This document shows, piece after piece, positions 49,171 through 58,427 of a stretch of DNA of 64,000 nt. How positions within the stretch are numbered: position 1 is the stretch's first letter; every line of letters begins with the position of its first letter. Source of the stretch: Diplonema japonicum (taxonomy: Eukaryota; Euglenozoa; Diplonemea; Diplonemida; Diplonemidae); contig OZ025744.1 in NCBI GenBank assembly GCA_964019335.1, positions 186,001 to 250,000 of the forward strand. The letters are read 5' to 3'. Under the pieces are notes generated by a model. That model searched no databases, was not told the origin of the DNA, and saw only the letters and a program-made list of their open reading frames with translations. A program made the position numbers and the translations under genes.

Positions 49171-51658
49171 AGCTAACTAATGGGTCAAAGGTTCCATGAG
49201 GCTCGCAGACCTGTGGGTCCTTTGTGGCCCTATTTAACTTCTCCTTGTATTTCGTCACCACTTCAGAGGAGTCGGAGTAGCCCTCCAAGGCCCCTTTCGC
49301 CCCATCCACATCCCCATCCATGAACAGCTTGTAACTAGCTGTGTACTTTGTGTGAATGTCGCTGGCCTCCCCTTCTGCCATCTGGTACATCCACTCCTCC
49401 TCCTTCACCTCCTTCTCCCCAAGTGCCTCGTGAACGAGAAGCGTCTTATTGCAGTGCTTCGGGAAGGAGAGGTGAAGGAGGGGCCTCGTGAAGGCCACGT
49501 TCGTCACCTCCTCGTGGGTCGTGTTGTCCACTGCGATGTCCGCACCCTGCATCCTCGCCACCCGCTCCACGATGTGCACCCACGACGCCAGCGACCCGAC
49601 AAAAGTGAACTTCTTCATCCCATCACAACCCATGTTCCCACACTTCACTTCCCCAGAAGCAATCCCGATCGAGAACCGACCAAGAGAGGTGTTCCCTGTC
49701 AACGCACGTGAAAAGTTGTAAGCCGCCGCCCTGTAAGAAGAGCAGTTCCGCACACCGTTCCACGACACGTACAGCCTGTCCCCGCTGAAGCTGTCGGGTG
49801 TTCCTTTCAGTGTTTTCACGTGCACAAGTGCCGTTGACAGGTAGTCCGATATCTTCTTCAGAACCTCCACTTGGTCAGAAAGGAAGGACCTCATGTTGCA
49901 GGCCAGGAGTGTCACCCTCTTCATTTTCACTTCGGTCCCAAGGAGAACCTTTCGCTTCTGTAAACTCATTGATCCAGAAGCATGCGAGACATGAGATCGA
50001 CTGGCAGCACGCGATACTGTAGTCGCACTAGAGCAAGGAGCGTCGCTTTCTTCATCGCTAGTTGCCTGCAGAACAGAGGCCGGCATGTAGTTCCTGAACT
50101 CAACAAGGTTGTTGATCATCTGAAAGAAGCTGACCTGCATGAGACGGACCTCCACCAAGGCACTCAGTGGCCTCTCCCTGTCAACCCTCTCAAGGTCCAT
50201 CACAGCCACCATCGCCATCTCGTTCTCCAGAATGAGAAGTGGTTCAATGATCTTCAGAACAAAGACAATGGACAACACAGTGAGGAGGACAGCAACGGCC
50301 ACCACAAGCACGTACAGCACTGTGCGTGCCTTCTTCAGGTCGTCGTCCACCTTGCGCTCCGCATCGGAGATTGAAACACGTGTCTCTTCCAGTTTTCTAT
50401 CAATCTCCCCCAAGATGTACGCCCTGTCGATCACGATGTGCACGTACCAGTCGATCCCGTAGCCGTTGTTCATGATCCCAACCCTGTAGTAGAAGTCCTC
50501 TCCTTCAGGTGCGTAGTCGGTGCTGATGTTCAGGACGACTAAAGAGTGTTGTTGTGCAGTCGCCTCCACATCCACGCTTTGCTCCGCCACCTCGATCACC
50601 ACGCTTTTAATGATGGGATCGGTGCTTTTGATGGGAGGGAAGGCCTGCAGGAACTCGTTTTCGTCGAGCTCAGCAACTTTACCACGGGAGGCGGCAACGA
50701 ACAGCCCGACAAAGCTGGGACCCAAGATGCTGCCTCTCACGGTGATGTACAACCTGCCTCTGGAGGGATGGCCGCCAACAGGCCCGCCTATCTTCTGCGA
50801 TTCGAGGAACCTGCCAATGATGTACAGATCAGCCCCTGCAAACACGAAACCACTAATGACACCGTCGTGAATAATAGGCATCATGGTGGAGCTGGTGATA
50901 TAGACCTTGTAGCTCATGGGTGGGAGGGTGCTGGGGCGGCCAGGGGGGATGGCACGAGTAAGAGGACCGAAGAGAGCCAAGCCATTGAACCCCGCAGCAC
51001 AAGGATGTGTTGGGATTGATCCGTTGGTAGTAAGATCGGTTTTGTTGCAATTCCCAGGCACCCACGTACGTACATGGCTGGCGGGGTTCTCCAAAAAGGG
51101 TCGTCCCGTTGTCTCGTTTATGGAGGTTAAGATAGCTGGCCGATCTCCCCCCCAGGGGTGCCCATCTTCGTAATGAAATATTTGTTGGTACACATGGTAC
51201 TCGTCAGGCCCCCGAAGCATTGTTTCATCATCTTCAACATAAAAAATAGACATTCTGTTGACGAAAAATACCCCAAGATTGGTGTTCCCCGTGCTGAAGA
51301 GGTCTCTGAAGGTGAAGTAGTACCTTGCTTGGTTGTGCCAAGCGTGTTTGTTCACGACCTCGAGGGGGTGAGCCATGATTTCTTTGGCGATGCCATGAAC
51401 CGCTAGTCTTTGAGGTTCCATGAACTGCAGAAGGTAGTCGACGGTGCTGTTCATGAGAAGGTCGAGGTACTCGTCGGTTCTCTTCCTCACGCTGTCCTCG
51501 CCCACGGTGAAGGAGCTGTTCACAGAGGTGTCCCTCGAAGCCTTCGTGTCGTCGAGCGCCGTGTCGCTGCTGCTTATCGCGAGGAACGTGCAGATAAACG
51601 CAGTGATCACGATGCACAGCAACACCAGCGCGATGTTCAGCACCTTGATGCTCGGCAT
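49169..51658 (-). CDS. Receptor protein G: Cache-like ectodomain, TM, class III cyclase-homology domain
   Basis: 829 residues. The ectodomain is nearest to H (both have MAHPLEVVNKHAWHNQARYY and FSTGNTNLG) and carries the Cys loop CNKTDLTTNGSIPTHPC. The HAMP-like part is a further mosaic (SALVEVRLMQVSFFQMINN with LERVD and TVLSI). The cyclase-homology domain uses the GEVKCGN variant, and one cysteine appears in FPKHCNKTLL where the others have FPKHSDK. The 5' flank holds GTAGAACGAACAAAA (51689-51703). Confidence 0.9.
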   Translation of the reverse strand: MPSIKVLNIALVLLCIVITAFICTFLAISSSDTALDDTKASRDTSVNSSFTVGEDSVRKRTDEYLDLLMNSTVDYLLQFMEPQRLAVHGIAKEIMAHPLEVVNKHAWHNQARYYFTFRDLFSTGNTNLGVFFVNRMSIFYVEDDETMLRGPDEYHVYQQIFHYEDGHPWGGDRPAILTSINETTGRPFLENPASHVRTWVPGNCNKTDLTTNGSIPTHPCAAGFNGLALFGPLTRAIPPGRPSTLPPMSYKVYITSSTMMPIIHDGVISGFVFAGADLYIIGRFLESQKIGGPVGGHPSRGRLYITVRGSILGPSFVGLFVAASRGKVAELDENEFLQAFPPIKSTDPIIKSVVIEVAEQSVDVEATAQQHSLVVLNISTDYAPEGEDFYYRVGIMNNGYGIDWYVHIVIDRAYILGEIDRKLEETRVSISDAERKVDDDLKKARTVLYVLVVAVAVLLTVLSIVFVLKIIEPLLILENEMAMVAVMDLERVDRERPLSALVEVRLMQVSFFQMINNLVEFRNYMPASVLQATSDEESDAPCSSATTVSRAASRSHVSHASGSMSLQKRKVLLGTEVKMKRVTLLACNMRSFLSDQVEVLKKISDYLSTALVHVKTLKGTPDSFSGDRLYVSWNGVRNCSSYRAAAYNFSRALTGNTSLGRFSIGIASGEVKCGNMGCDGMKKFTFVGSLASWVHIVERVARMQGADIAVDNTTHEEVTNVAFTRPLLHLSFPKHCNKTLLVHEALGEKEVKEEEWMYQMAEGEASDIHTKYTASYKLFMDGDVDGAKGALEGYSDSSEVVTKYKEKLNRATKDPQVCEPHGTFDPLVS

Positions 51659-52039
51659 TTTTATTTATTTTATTTTATTTTTTTTTGGTTTTGTTCGTTC
51701 TACTTGCTTGTGCATTTTTTTTTTTTTTTAAACTTTTTAAAGAACGATGCACTAGATACTTATAGTACTTGGCTACAGACTGCTACTAGTTTGCTACGAG
51801 TTTGGTTGGAGAAAAGCACTCTCGGACACAGGGCCAAGATTTTTCCGAAGCCTATTTTTTCTGTACAGGGCGATTTTTAACATGCCAAATAGGGCCAAGA
51901 TTTTTCCGCTCGATCTTTGGGGAAAAGAAAAAAATGGTCGTTAAGTGAATGAAGAAAATGACGAAAGAGCGTACAAAGGAAAAGAAAGCATAGTATCCAG
52001 GGTTAACCGATCACCCGCGGGTTTTTAATTACAATCGGG

Positions 52040-52815
52040 TTTTAAATTGACGTCAAATGAAAGGCGAGCATGCAACCATGCTTAAAACCCTTATATTCGT
52101 ATCCCGGGCCCCCCAGATACACAAAGCCGGCCCCAGGGAGCATCAAAACGACTTAGAAAAGGATTATTTTCTCGAAAAGCTGTTTTTTCGCTTTTTTTGA
52201 CGGGTTTTTAATTAAAAGCGAAAAAACAAAAAAAATCGAAAATCAAAAATTAAAACAGGAGGAGAGCATGCAATCATGCTTAAAACCCTTCGTTTCATCC
52301 CCCGGGCCCCCCAGATACACAAAGCCGACCCCAGGGAGCATCAAAATGACATAGAAAAGGATTATTTTCCCGAAAAGCTGGTGCTTCCCTGTTTCAGGCA
52401 GGATCCTAATTGGGAGCGAAATCAAAAGTCAATAATTAAAACGGGAGGAGAGCACGCAACCATGCATATAATAACCCTTTTATTCGTCCCCCGGGCCCCC
52501 CAGATACACAAAGCCGACCCCAGGGAGCATCAAAACGACTTAGAAAAGGATTATTTTCCCGAAAGGCTGTTTTCCCGCTTTTTTTTTGGCGGTTTTTCTT
52601 CTTTTTTCTGTTTAAATAGGAGCGAAATCAAAAATCAATAATTAGAACGGGAGGAGAGCATGCAACCATACTTATAACCCTTCTATTCGTCTCCCGGACC
52701 TCCCAGGTACACAACGCCTGCATCGAAACAACTTAGAAAAGGATTATTTTCCCGAAAATCGGCATTCTCCCTGTTTTTGGCGGGTTTTTAACTGGGCACG
52801 AAAGTCAATAATGAA
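52040..52815. repeat. Four tandem repeats of about 190-205 bp
   Basis: Each unit contains GGAGAGCATGCAACCATGC (at 52069, 52266, 52452 and 52657), CCCCCCAGATACACAAAGCC, CAGGGAGCATCAAAACGAC and AGAAAAGGATTATTTTCC. The last unit is the most diverged. Confidence 0.9.
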
Positions 52816-53081
52816 AAACATTGAAACTTGAACGGGAAGTAGCAACGCACAAAGTAAGGGGGCGCCTTGAAAAGCTCCATGGGACACACGGAAGCGTTCT
52901 TAGCCTTGTCAGCAGCGATCCTGCTAGCAAGTGTGCCCTTGGTGCCGTAGGAGCTTAATTTCCTCCTTTTGGCATGGGCCACCAGCTGGTCCCTGCTCTT
53001 CTCCAAGAGCTGAGTCTTGTATCGCACCTCTGAAGAAGTCACAGATTCTTCAGAAGAGGAAGAGGAACAAGTGTCGGACAT
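52788..53081 (-). CDS. SAP-domain small protein inside the TIR element
   Basis: A 97-residue frame. After a Ser/Glu-rich start (MSDTCSSSSSEESVTSSE), residues about 23-57 fit a SAP motif: LLEKSRDQLVAHAKRRKLSS YGTKGTLASRIAADKA, with the Leu-x(6)-Leu helix, Gly-Thr-Lys turn and Leu-x-x-Arg-Ile helix of SAP DNA-binding modules. The last 30 residues are hydrophobic and may be read-through into repeat DNA. SAP modules bind A/T-rich DNA. It may be an element-encoded DNA-binding protein or a captured exon. Confidence 0.6.
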   Translation of the reverse strand: MSDTCSSSSSEESVTSSEVRYKTQLLEKSRDQLVAHAKRRKLSSYGTKGTLASRIAADKAKNASVCPMELFKAPPYFVRCYFPFKFQCFSLLTFVPS

Positions 53082-53138
53082 TTTATCCTAAAAAAAAGTA
53101 TTTGGGGTGAGTTCTTACGAAAATAATAAAAAAGTCCG

Positions 53139-53420
53139 AAAACCAGTTTTTTCAAAACTGCATTTAAGGCCTTAAATAAGGCTCTATTTTGGGTTTTGAT
53201 GGCTGGAATGGGCTCAGATCGTCAAAATAGGGTTTTTAGAAAAAAGAATTTTTTGAGCATGGTCTTGGTATTTTTTGCAGAAATATGGGTTTTGGATCGA
53301 TCAAACCGATTTTTTTTTTCAAAAACCCTATTTTGACGATCTGAGCCCATTCCAGCCATTAAAACCCAAAATAGAGCCTTATTTAAGGCCTTAAATGCAG
53401 TTTTGAAAAAACTGGTTTTC
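53139..53420. repeat. Large hairpin, about 100-bp arms
   Basis: Arms 53139-53237 and 53321-53420 are near-perfect inverted copies (AACCAGTTTTTTCAAAACTG CATTTAAGGCC and reverse), with an 83-bp loop. The loop motif TTGGTATTTTTTGCAGAAAT recurs at about 53467 outside the hairpin. Confidence 0.9.
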
Positions 53421-53622
53421 AGACCTGTAATTCTCCTGGGTCAGGGAGGTCCAAGTTAAAAACAATCTTGGTATTTTTTGCCAGAAATATGGGTTTTGGA
53501 TCGATCAAACCGATCCGAAATTAGAAAAAAACCGATCATAAACCCGACTGTGATCGAAAATCTAAAATTGCTCGGGTCGGGTTTCAAAACCCGAAGGTGA
53601 TCGGTTAACCCTGGACACTATG

Positions 53623-54536
53623 AGAAAGAAAGAAGAATAAAAAAAAAAAAAAAAAAAAAAAAGGATTAGAGATAATATTTGAAAAAGCTGAACACAACCA
53701 ACCAAGAGCCCTTTTTGTTTTTTTTTTCCCCCTCTTTTTATTGCTACAAGTAAACAAACTTGGTTTACAAATCGTGCAAAGAAGAAAAAAAAAAAGAAAA
53801 ATAGTTTCACAAAGTAATACCTAATGAAGTAACGATGAACTATTTGCTCGGCACAAATGGCAACAAGTGTCTAGTTATCATTTTTGCTCAAATTGCATCT
53901 GAAACAAAAAAAAAAAGTTGTTTTTTTTTTAAAGAGAAAGCCGGAAATAGGTTCATTTACAATTTCTGTAAAGTGAAGGCTCCCAGTCTGACAAGTGGCC
54001 GAATCTGTGGAGTTTTTCCGTCCGACATTTTTTGGTTTTTTGGTTTTTTTTTTTTTTTGATAAATGCCTTGACCCTGGTATTTCCCGGGGTGAGGAGAAC
54101 GGTAGGAAATAATTTGAAACACGGGTGTAGTCCCATCCCATAATCAATATTCTGCAGTGGGCCCCCGCATCCACCATACATGCAACCTCAGATGGTTCAA
54201 GCGGTAGCGATGCACAGGATAAGCCTCGACATCAACATTAATGTTAGGACTAACGAGGACTGGTAACTTGAAACCCCCTTGTAGCTTGTAATACCCAACC
54301 TTTTTTGCTGCCTAATGAAAATAAGTAAGATCCTCTCTCGTTAAGCCCCCCTGCCACCACGCGTGAAATAATGCAATCTTATTTTCATTTAATAAATAGT
54401 TATTATTATTTTTTTTTTTTTTTTCTGTCTATTTCTTTTTGAAAAAACCAGAGCTCAAATCCGAAAGTCGAGAGGAAGCTGAGAATGGCCCACCTTCACA
54501 CTCTAATAACGACATTTTGGTTTGTTTTTCTTTCTT

Positions 54537-54573
<37 letters not shown>

Positions 54574-55257
54574 CCAATCCACAGTCCTGTAAACCAAGAA
54601 GAACATTTCGCCCGAAGTCACTGGAAGAAAAAAAAAAATTAAAAAAAAAAAAAAAAAAAGAACAAGAAGATAATGGTTGCTTTGTAAGCCGCCTGGCGTG
54701 CGAGCAACTTTCCTGGTCTACATAAAAAGAAAAAAAAAACGCTTCTCCAGTGCTTTCCCACGGGGATTCGACTTCTTGGTTTACAGTATTTCTTCTTTTT
54801 CTTTTGTTTTACAAATATTGGGGGGGGGGGAAGGGAAAGGCAAAAATCTTATCTTTGCATAAAATTTAGTAAAAGAAAAGAAAGGGGAAAAGGAAGGAAA
54901 CGAGTAATCTTGTATTCCAGAGTACTCCAGATTGGAACACCATACAAAAGAACACGCAGGGCTGCTTCTACATGAAGAGAAACAAGAAAAGAGAGGTAAG
55001 AAACAAACAAGAAGAATAAAAAAGAAACTTTTTTTTTTTAATTTTTTTTTTTTTGTTACAAATATTTATCTTTCAAAAAAATGATTTTATAACTATATGC
55101 AACTTGTGCCGAGCAAAAAACTTTCGCAGCTTTTTAAAAAACCTTTTTTGCTCGTGCGAACAACAAAAAAAAAAAAAAAGAAAAAAAAAAAAAAAAAAAA
55201 CAACAAAGACATATAGTCATAAAGAATTATTATTATTTTTTTTTTTTTTTTTCGCAC
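53623..55257. other. Long spacer without a supported gene
   Basis: Poly-A/T blocks alternate with mixed sequence. A short inverted repeat (TGAAAATAAGTAAGAT and its partner) lies at about 54313-54390. 55085-55140 is an inverted copy of 41307-41365. The 54120-54300 stretch is complex sequence, but I see no ORF or RNA fold that I can name. Confidence 0.5.
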
Positions 55258-57780
55258 TCAGCAAAGCAACGGCTCAAGGGTCCCATAAGGCTGGCACAAG
55301 CCTAAACTCCTTGTGGTATCCGCCAGCTTCTTCCTGAAGTTTTGTACCACTTCTGAGTCATGATGAGCATAGCCCTCCAAGGCCCCTTTCGCCCCATCCA
55401 CATCCCCATCCATGAACAGCTTGTAACTAGCTTTGTACTTTGTGTGAGGGTCGCTGGCCTCCCCTTCTGCCATCTGGTACATCCACTCCTCCTCCTTCAC
55501 CTCCTTCTCCCCAAGTGCCTCGTGAACAAGAAGGGTTTTGTCAGAGTGCTTCGGGAAGGAGAGGTGAAGAAGGGGCCTCGTGAAGGCCACGTTCGTCACC
55601 TCCTCGTGGGTTGTATTGTCCACTGCGATGTCCGCACCCTGCATCCTCGCCACCCGCTCCACGATGTGCACCCACGACGCCAGCGACCCGACAAAAGTGA
55701 ACTTCTTCATCCCATCACAACCCATGTTCCCACACTTCACTTCCCCAGAAGCAATCCCGATCGAGAACCGACCAAGAGAGGTGTTCCCTGTCAACGCACG
55801 TGAAAAGTTGTAAGCCGCTACCTTGTAAGAAGAGCAGTTCCGCACACCGTTCCACGACACGTACAGCCTGTCCCCGCTGAAGCTGTCGGGTGTTCCTTTT
55901 GTTGCCTTTATATGCACAAGTGCCGTTGACAGGTAGTCCGATATCATTGCCAGTGCATCACGTTTCCCAGAAAGGAAAGACCGCATGTTGCAGGCCAGAA
56001 GGGCTACTCTCTTCACTTTCATTTCAGTCCCGTGAAGCGCGTGCTCTCGGGTTTGCTTCTGCAGCGCTACAAGTTTAGCGGAGTTGGAAGCAAGCGACTG
56101 AGAGCGTGAGCCGCGTGATGGGGTTTGTGTATGCGTCTTGTCACTCTCGGTCTCGTCGCTGGTTGCCTGCAGAACAGAGGCCGGCATGTAGTTCCTGTAC
56201 TCAACAAGGTTGTTGATCATCTGAAGAAAGCTGACCTGCATGAGCTGAACCTCTTGCAAAGTACTCAGTGGCCTCTCCCTGTCAACCCTCTCAAGGTCCA
56301 TCACAGCCACCATCGCCATCTCGTTCTCCAGAATGAGAAGTGGTTCAATGATCTTCAGAACAAAGACAATGGACAACACAGTGAGGAGGACAGCGACGGC
56401 CACCACAAGCACGTACAGCACTGTGCGTGCCTTCTTCAGGTCGTCGTCCACCTTGCGCTCCGCATCGGAGATTGAAACACGTGTCTCTTCCAGTTTTCTA
56501 TCAATCTCCCCCAAGATGTACGCCCTGTCGATCACGATGTGCACGTACCAGTCGAGTCCGAAGCCGTTGTTCATGATCCCAACCCTGTAGTAGAAGTCCT
56601 CTCCTTCAGGTGCGTAGTCGGTGCTGATGTTCAGGAAAATGGAGGTTTGTTGTTGCGCAGCCTCTTCCAAGTCCACGCTATCCTCTTCCATTTCGGCCAC
56701 GCTTTTAATGATGGAGTCGGTGCTGTTGATGGGAGGGATGGCCTGCAGGAACCCACGACCGTCAAGCATCGAGACGTTGCCATGAGAGGAGGCAACGAAT
56801 AACCCGACAAAGGGAAGCGAGGAAGGGACGTCAGGTAAGAGACTACTTCTCACTGTAATATAAATGCGCCCGCGAGAAGGGTGACCTTCGACAGGGCCGC
56901 CTATTTTTATCTTGCGCAGGAACCCCCCGACAACAGAGAGGTCGGCACCAGCAATGATAAACCCCGTGCGTACACCATTGTGGGAAAAGTGCATCACACT
57001 AGAACTCGTAATAAAAACCTGGTAGCTTGTCGGAGGGATGCCCACCGCAGTGTTGTTGGGAAGCGGGCTGAGGAAGTCTGTGTAAAGCGACACGGCGTCA
57101 AAAGCACCAGCACACGGTGGAGAAGGAACGGATCCGTTCGTTAGGAACGAAGAGTTGCTGCAATTCTCCCGTGGCGTGACATTCCAGTCGGTGATGGCAT
57201 CCTCAGGATTGTCGAGAAGAGGTTTGCCTGTCGTGATGTTTATGGGAGTTTTGATCTGGGCCGGTGTCCACCCCGATGGGTGCCCATCCTCGTAGTGGAA
57301 TACCATAAAATAGTTGTGGAATTCATCGGGGCCCCGTGCCATCGTCTTCCAGTCTTCTACGTAAAAGAAACTCAGCTTGTTGTAGAAAAAGATTCCAAGA
57401 TTGGTGTTCCCCGTGCTGAACAGGTTCTTGAAGGTGAAGTAGTACCTTGCTTGGTTGTGCCAAGCGTGTTTGTTCACGACCTCGAGGGGGTGGGCCATGA
57501 TTTCTTCCCCGATAGTCTGCACTGCAAGCCTCTGCGGGTCCATGAAGAGTTGTAGGTATTTTAGCGTGCTGTTCATGAGAAGGTCGAGGTACTCGTCGGT
57601 TCTCTTCCTCACGCTGTCCTCGCCCACGGTGAAGGAGCTGTTCACAGAGGTGTCCCTCGAAGCCTTCGTGTCGTCGAGCGCCGTGTCGCTGCTGCTTATC
57701 GCGAGGAACGTGCAGATAAACGCAGTGATCACGATGCACAGCAACACCAGCGCGATGTTCAGCACCTTGATGCTCGGCAT
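55258..57780 (-). CDS. Receptor protein H (longest family member)
   Basis: 840 residues. It differs from the other copies even just after the constant N-terminus (NSTLKYLQLFMDPQRLAVQT in place of NSTVDYLLQFMEPQR) and has an expanded Cache strand (RSSLLPDVPSSLPFVGLFVA). The Cys loop is CSNSSFLTNGSVPSPPC. The linker to the cyclase-homology domain is longer than usual (KLVALQKQTREHALHGTEMK). The domain itself reads VALLACNM, GEVKCGN. Immediately upstream of the ATG is a (TG/CA)n microsatellite instead of poly-A. Confidence 0.9.
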   Translation of the reverse strand: MPSIKVLNIALVLLCIVITAFICTFLAISSSDTALDDTKASRDTSVNSSFTVGEDSVRKRTDEYLDLLMNSTLKYLQLFMDPQRLAVQTIGEEIMAHPLEVVNKHAWHNQARYYFTFKNLFSTGNTNLGIFFYNKLSFFYVEDWKTMARGPDEFHNYFMVFHYEDGHPSGWTPAQIKTPINITTGKPLLDNPEDAITDWNVTPRENCSNSSFLTNGSVPSPPCAGAFDAVSLYTDFLSPLPNNTAVGIPPTSYQVFITSSSVMHFSHNGVRTGFIIAGADLSVVGGFLRKIKIGGPVEGHPSRGRIYITVRSSLLPDVPSSLPFVGLFVASSHGNVSMLDGRGFLQAIPPINSTDSIIKSVAEMEEDSVDLEEAAQQQTSIFLNISTDYAPEGEDFYYRVGIMNNGFGLDWYVHIVIDRAYILGEIDRKLEETRVSISDAERKVDDDLKKARTVLYVLVVAVAVLLTVLSIVFVLKIIEPLLILENEMAMVAVMDLERVDRERPLSTLQEVQLMQVSFLQMINNLVEYRNYMPASVLQATSDETESDKTHTQTPSRGSRSQSLASNSAKLVALQKQTREHALHGTEMKVKRVALLACNMRSFLSGKRDALAMISDYLSTALVHIKATKGTPDSFSGDRLYVSWNGVRNCSSYKVAAYNFSRALTGNTSLGRFSIGIASGEVKCGNMGCDGMKKFTFVGSLASWVHIVERVARMQGADIAVDNTTHEEVTNVAFTRPLLHLSFPKHSDKTLLVHEALGEKEVKEEEWMYQMAEGEASDPHTKYKASYKLFMDGDVDGAKGALEGYAHHDSEVVQNFRKKLADTTRSLGLCQPYGTLEPLLC

Positions 57781-58427
57781 TTGTGTGTGTGTGTGTGTGT
57801 GCGTGGTTTCCTTCCCTCTTTTTTTTTTTTTTTATTGTTGTCTTTTGGTTTATAAGTGAAAGAAGAAAAAGAAAGTGCCATTGACAAATGAGGGGGGAGA
57901 AAAAAAGAGAAAGAATTTGCGGAAGAAAAGGGCACCATGATGGGAGGGGGAGAGAGAAAAATGCTAGCAACGATCCTACCCAAGGGGGGAGGGGTGAACA
58001 ACGTTTTCAGTAACTTTTTTTTTTTTTTTTTTTTTTTGGGAGGTGTTTTTTTGGTAATGTACAGTAACTCCAACTTTTGGGGTGTTTGTTCGACCAAGAG
58101 CAAGCCTGCCTCCTTCCACGACCCTAACCGAAAACGTTTGTTTTAACCCAGGAAAAGAAAAAAAAAGGGGGGGCCTTTTGTAGAGTGCTAACTAAACCTG
58201 AGCTTACAAAAATACCCGAGTGTAGGGGGTCCCCAATGCTCAACAATGTGAATGTGGCAGTTAACCCCTGGTGCTAAAAAAAAGGTGGGGGGGGGGGAGA
58301 GGAAGGTGCTTGAAGAATTTATGATATCACGGTCTGGGGAATACAAAGAATTGGGACGGAGGAGGAGGGGATCAATCACGGAAGTGGTGTTCCCCTCCCC
58401 TCCCTTCCTTTTCATTTTCTTGGCTCA
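57781..58427. other. Intergenic, no gene seen
   Basis: A (TG)n microsatellite (57782-57801), then purine-rich sequence. No supported ORF. Confidence 0.55.

Larger units (their letters stand above)
51989..53622. mobile_element. 1.6-kb TIR element with SAP-domain ORF
   Basis: Ends CATAGTATCCAGGGTTAACC GATCACCCGCGGGTTTTTAA (from 51989) and, inverted, CATAGTGTCCAGGGTTAACC GATCACCTTCGGGTTTTGAA (to 53622) form terminal inverted repeats of about 40 bp. Inside, from left to right: a four-copy tandem repeat of about 190-205 bp, a minus-strand SAP-domain ORF, a 100-bp-arm hairpin, and a direct repeat near the right end. No transposase catalytic domain is visible, so it is probably mobilised in trans. 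The MITE at 40608-40886 shares its ends. Flanks (AAAGAAAG/AGAAAGAAAG) are too simple to prove a target duplication. Confidence 0.8.

Noticed and set aside
51981-53632. Target-site duplication AGAAAG at the SAP element
   Set aside because: The flanks are purine-rich simple sequence, so matching hexamers are expected by chance.
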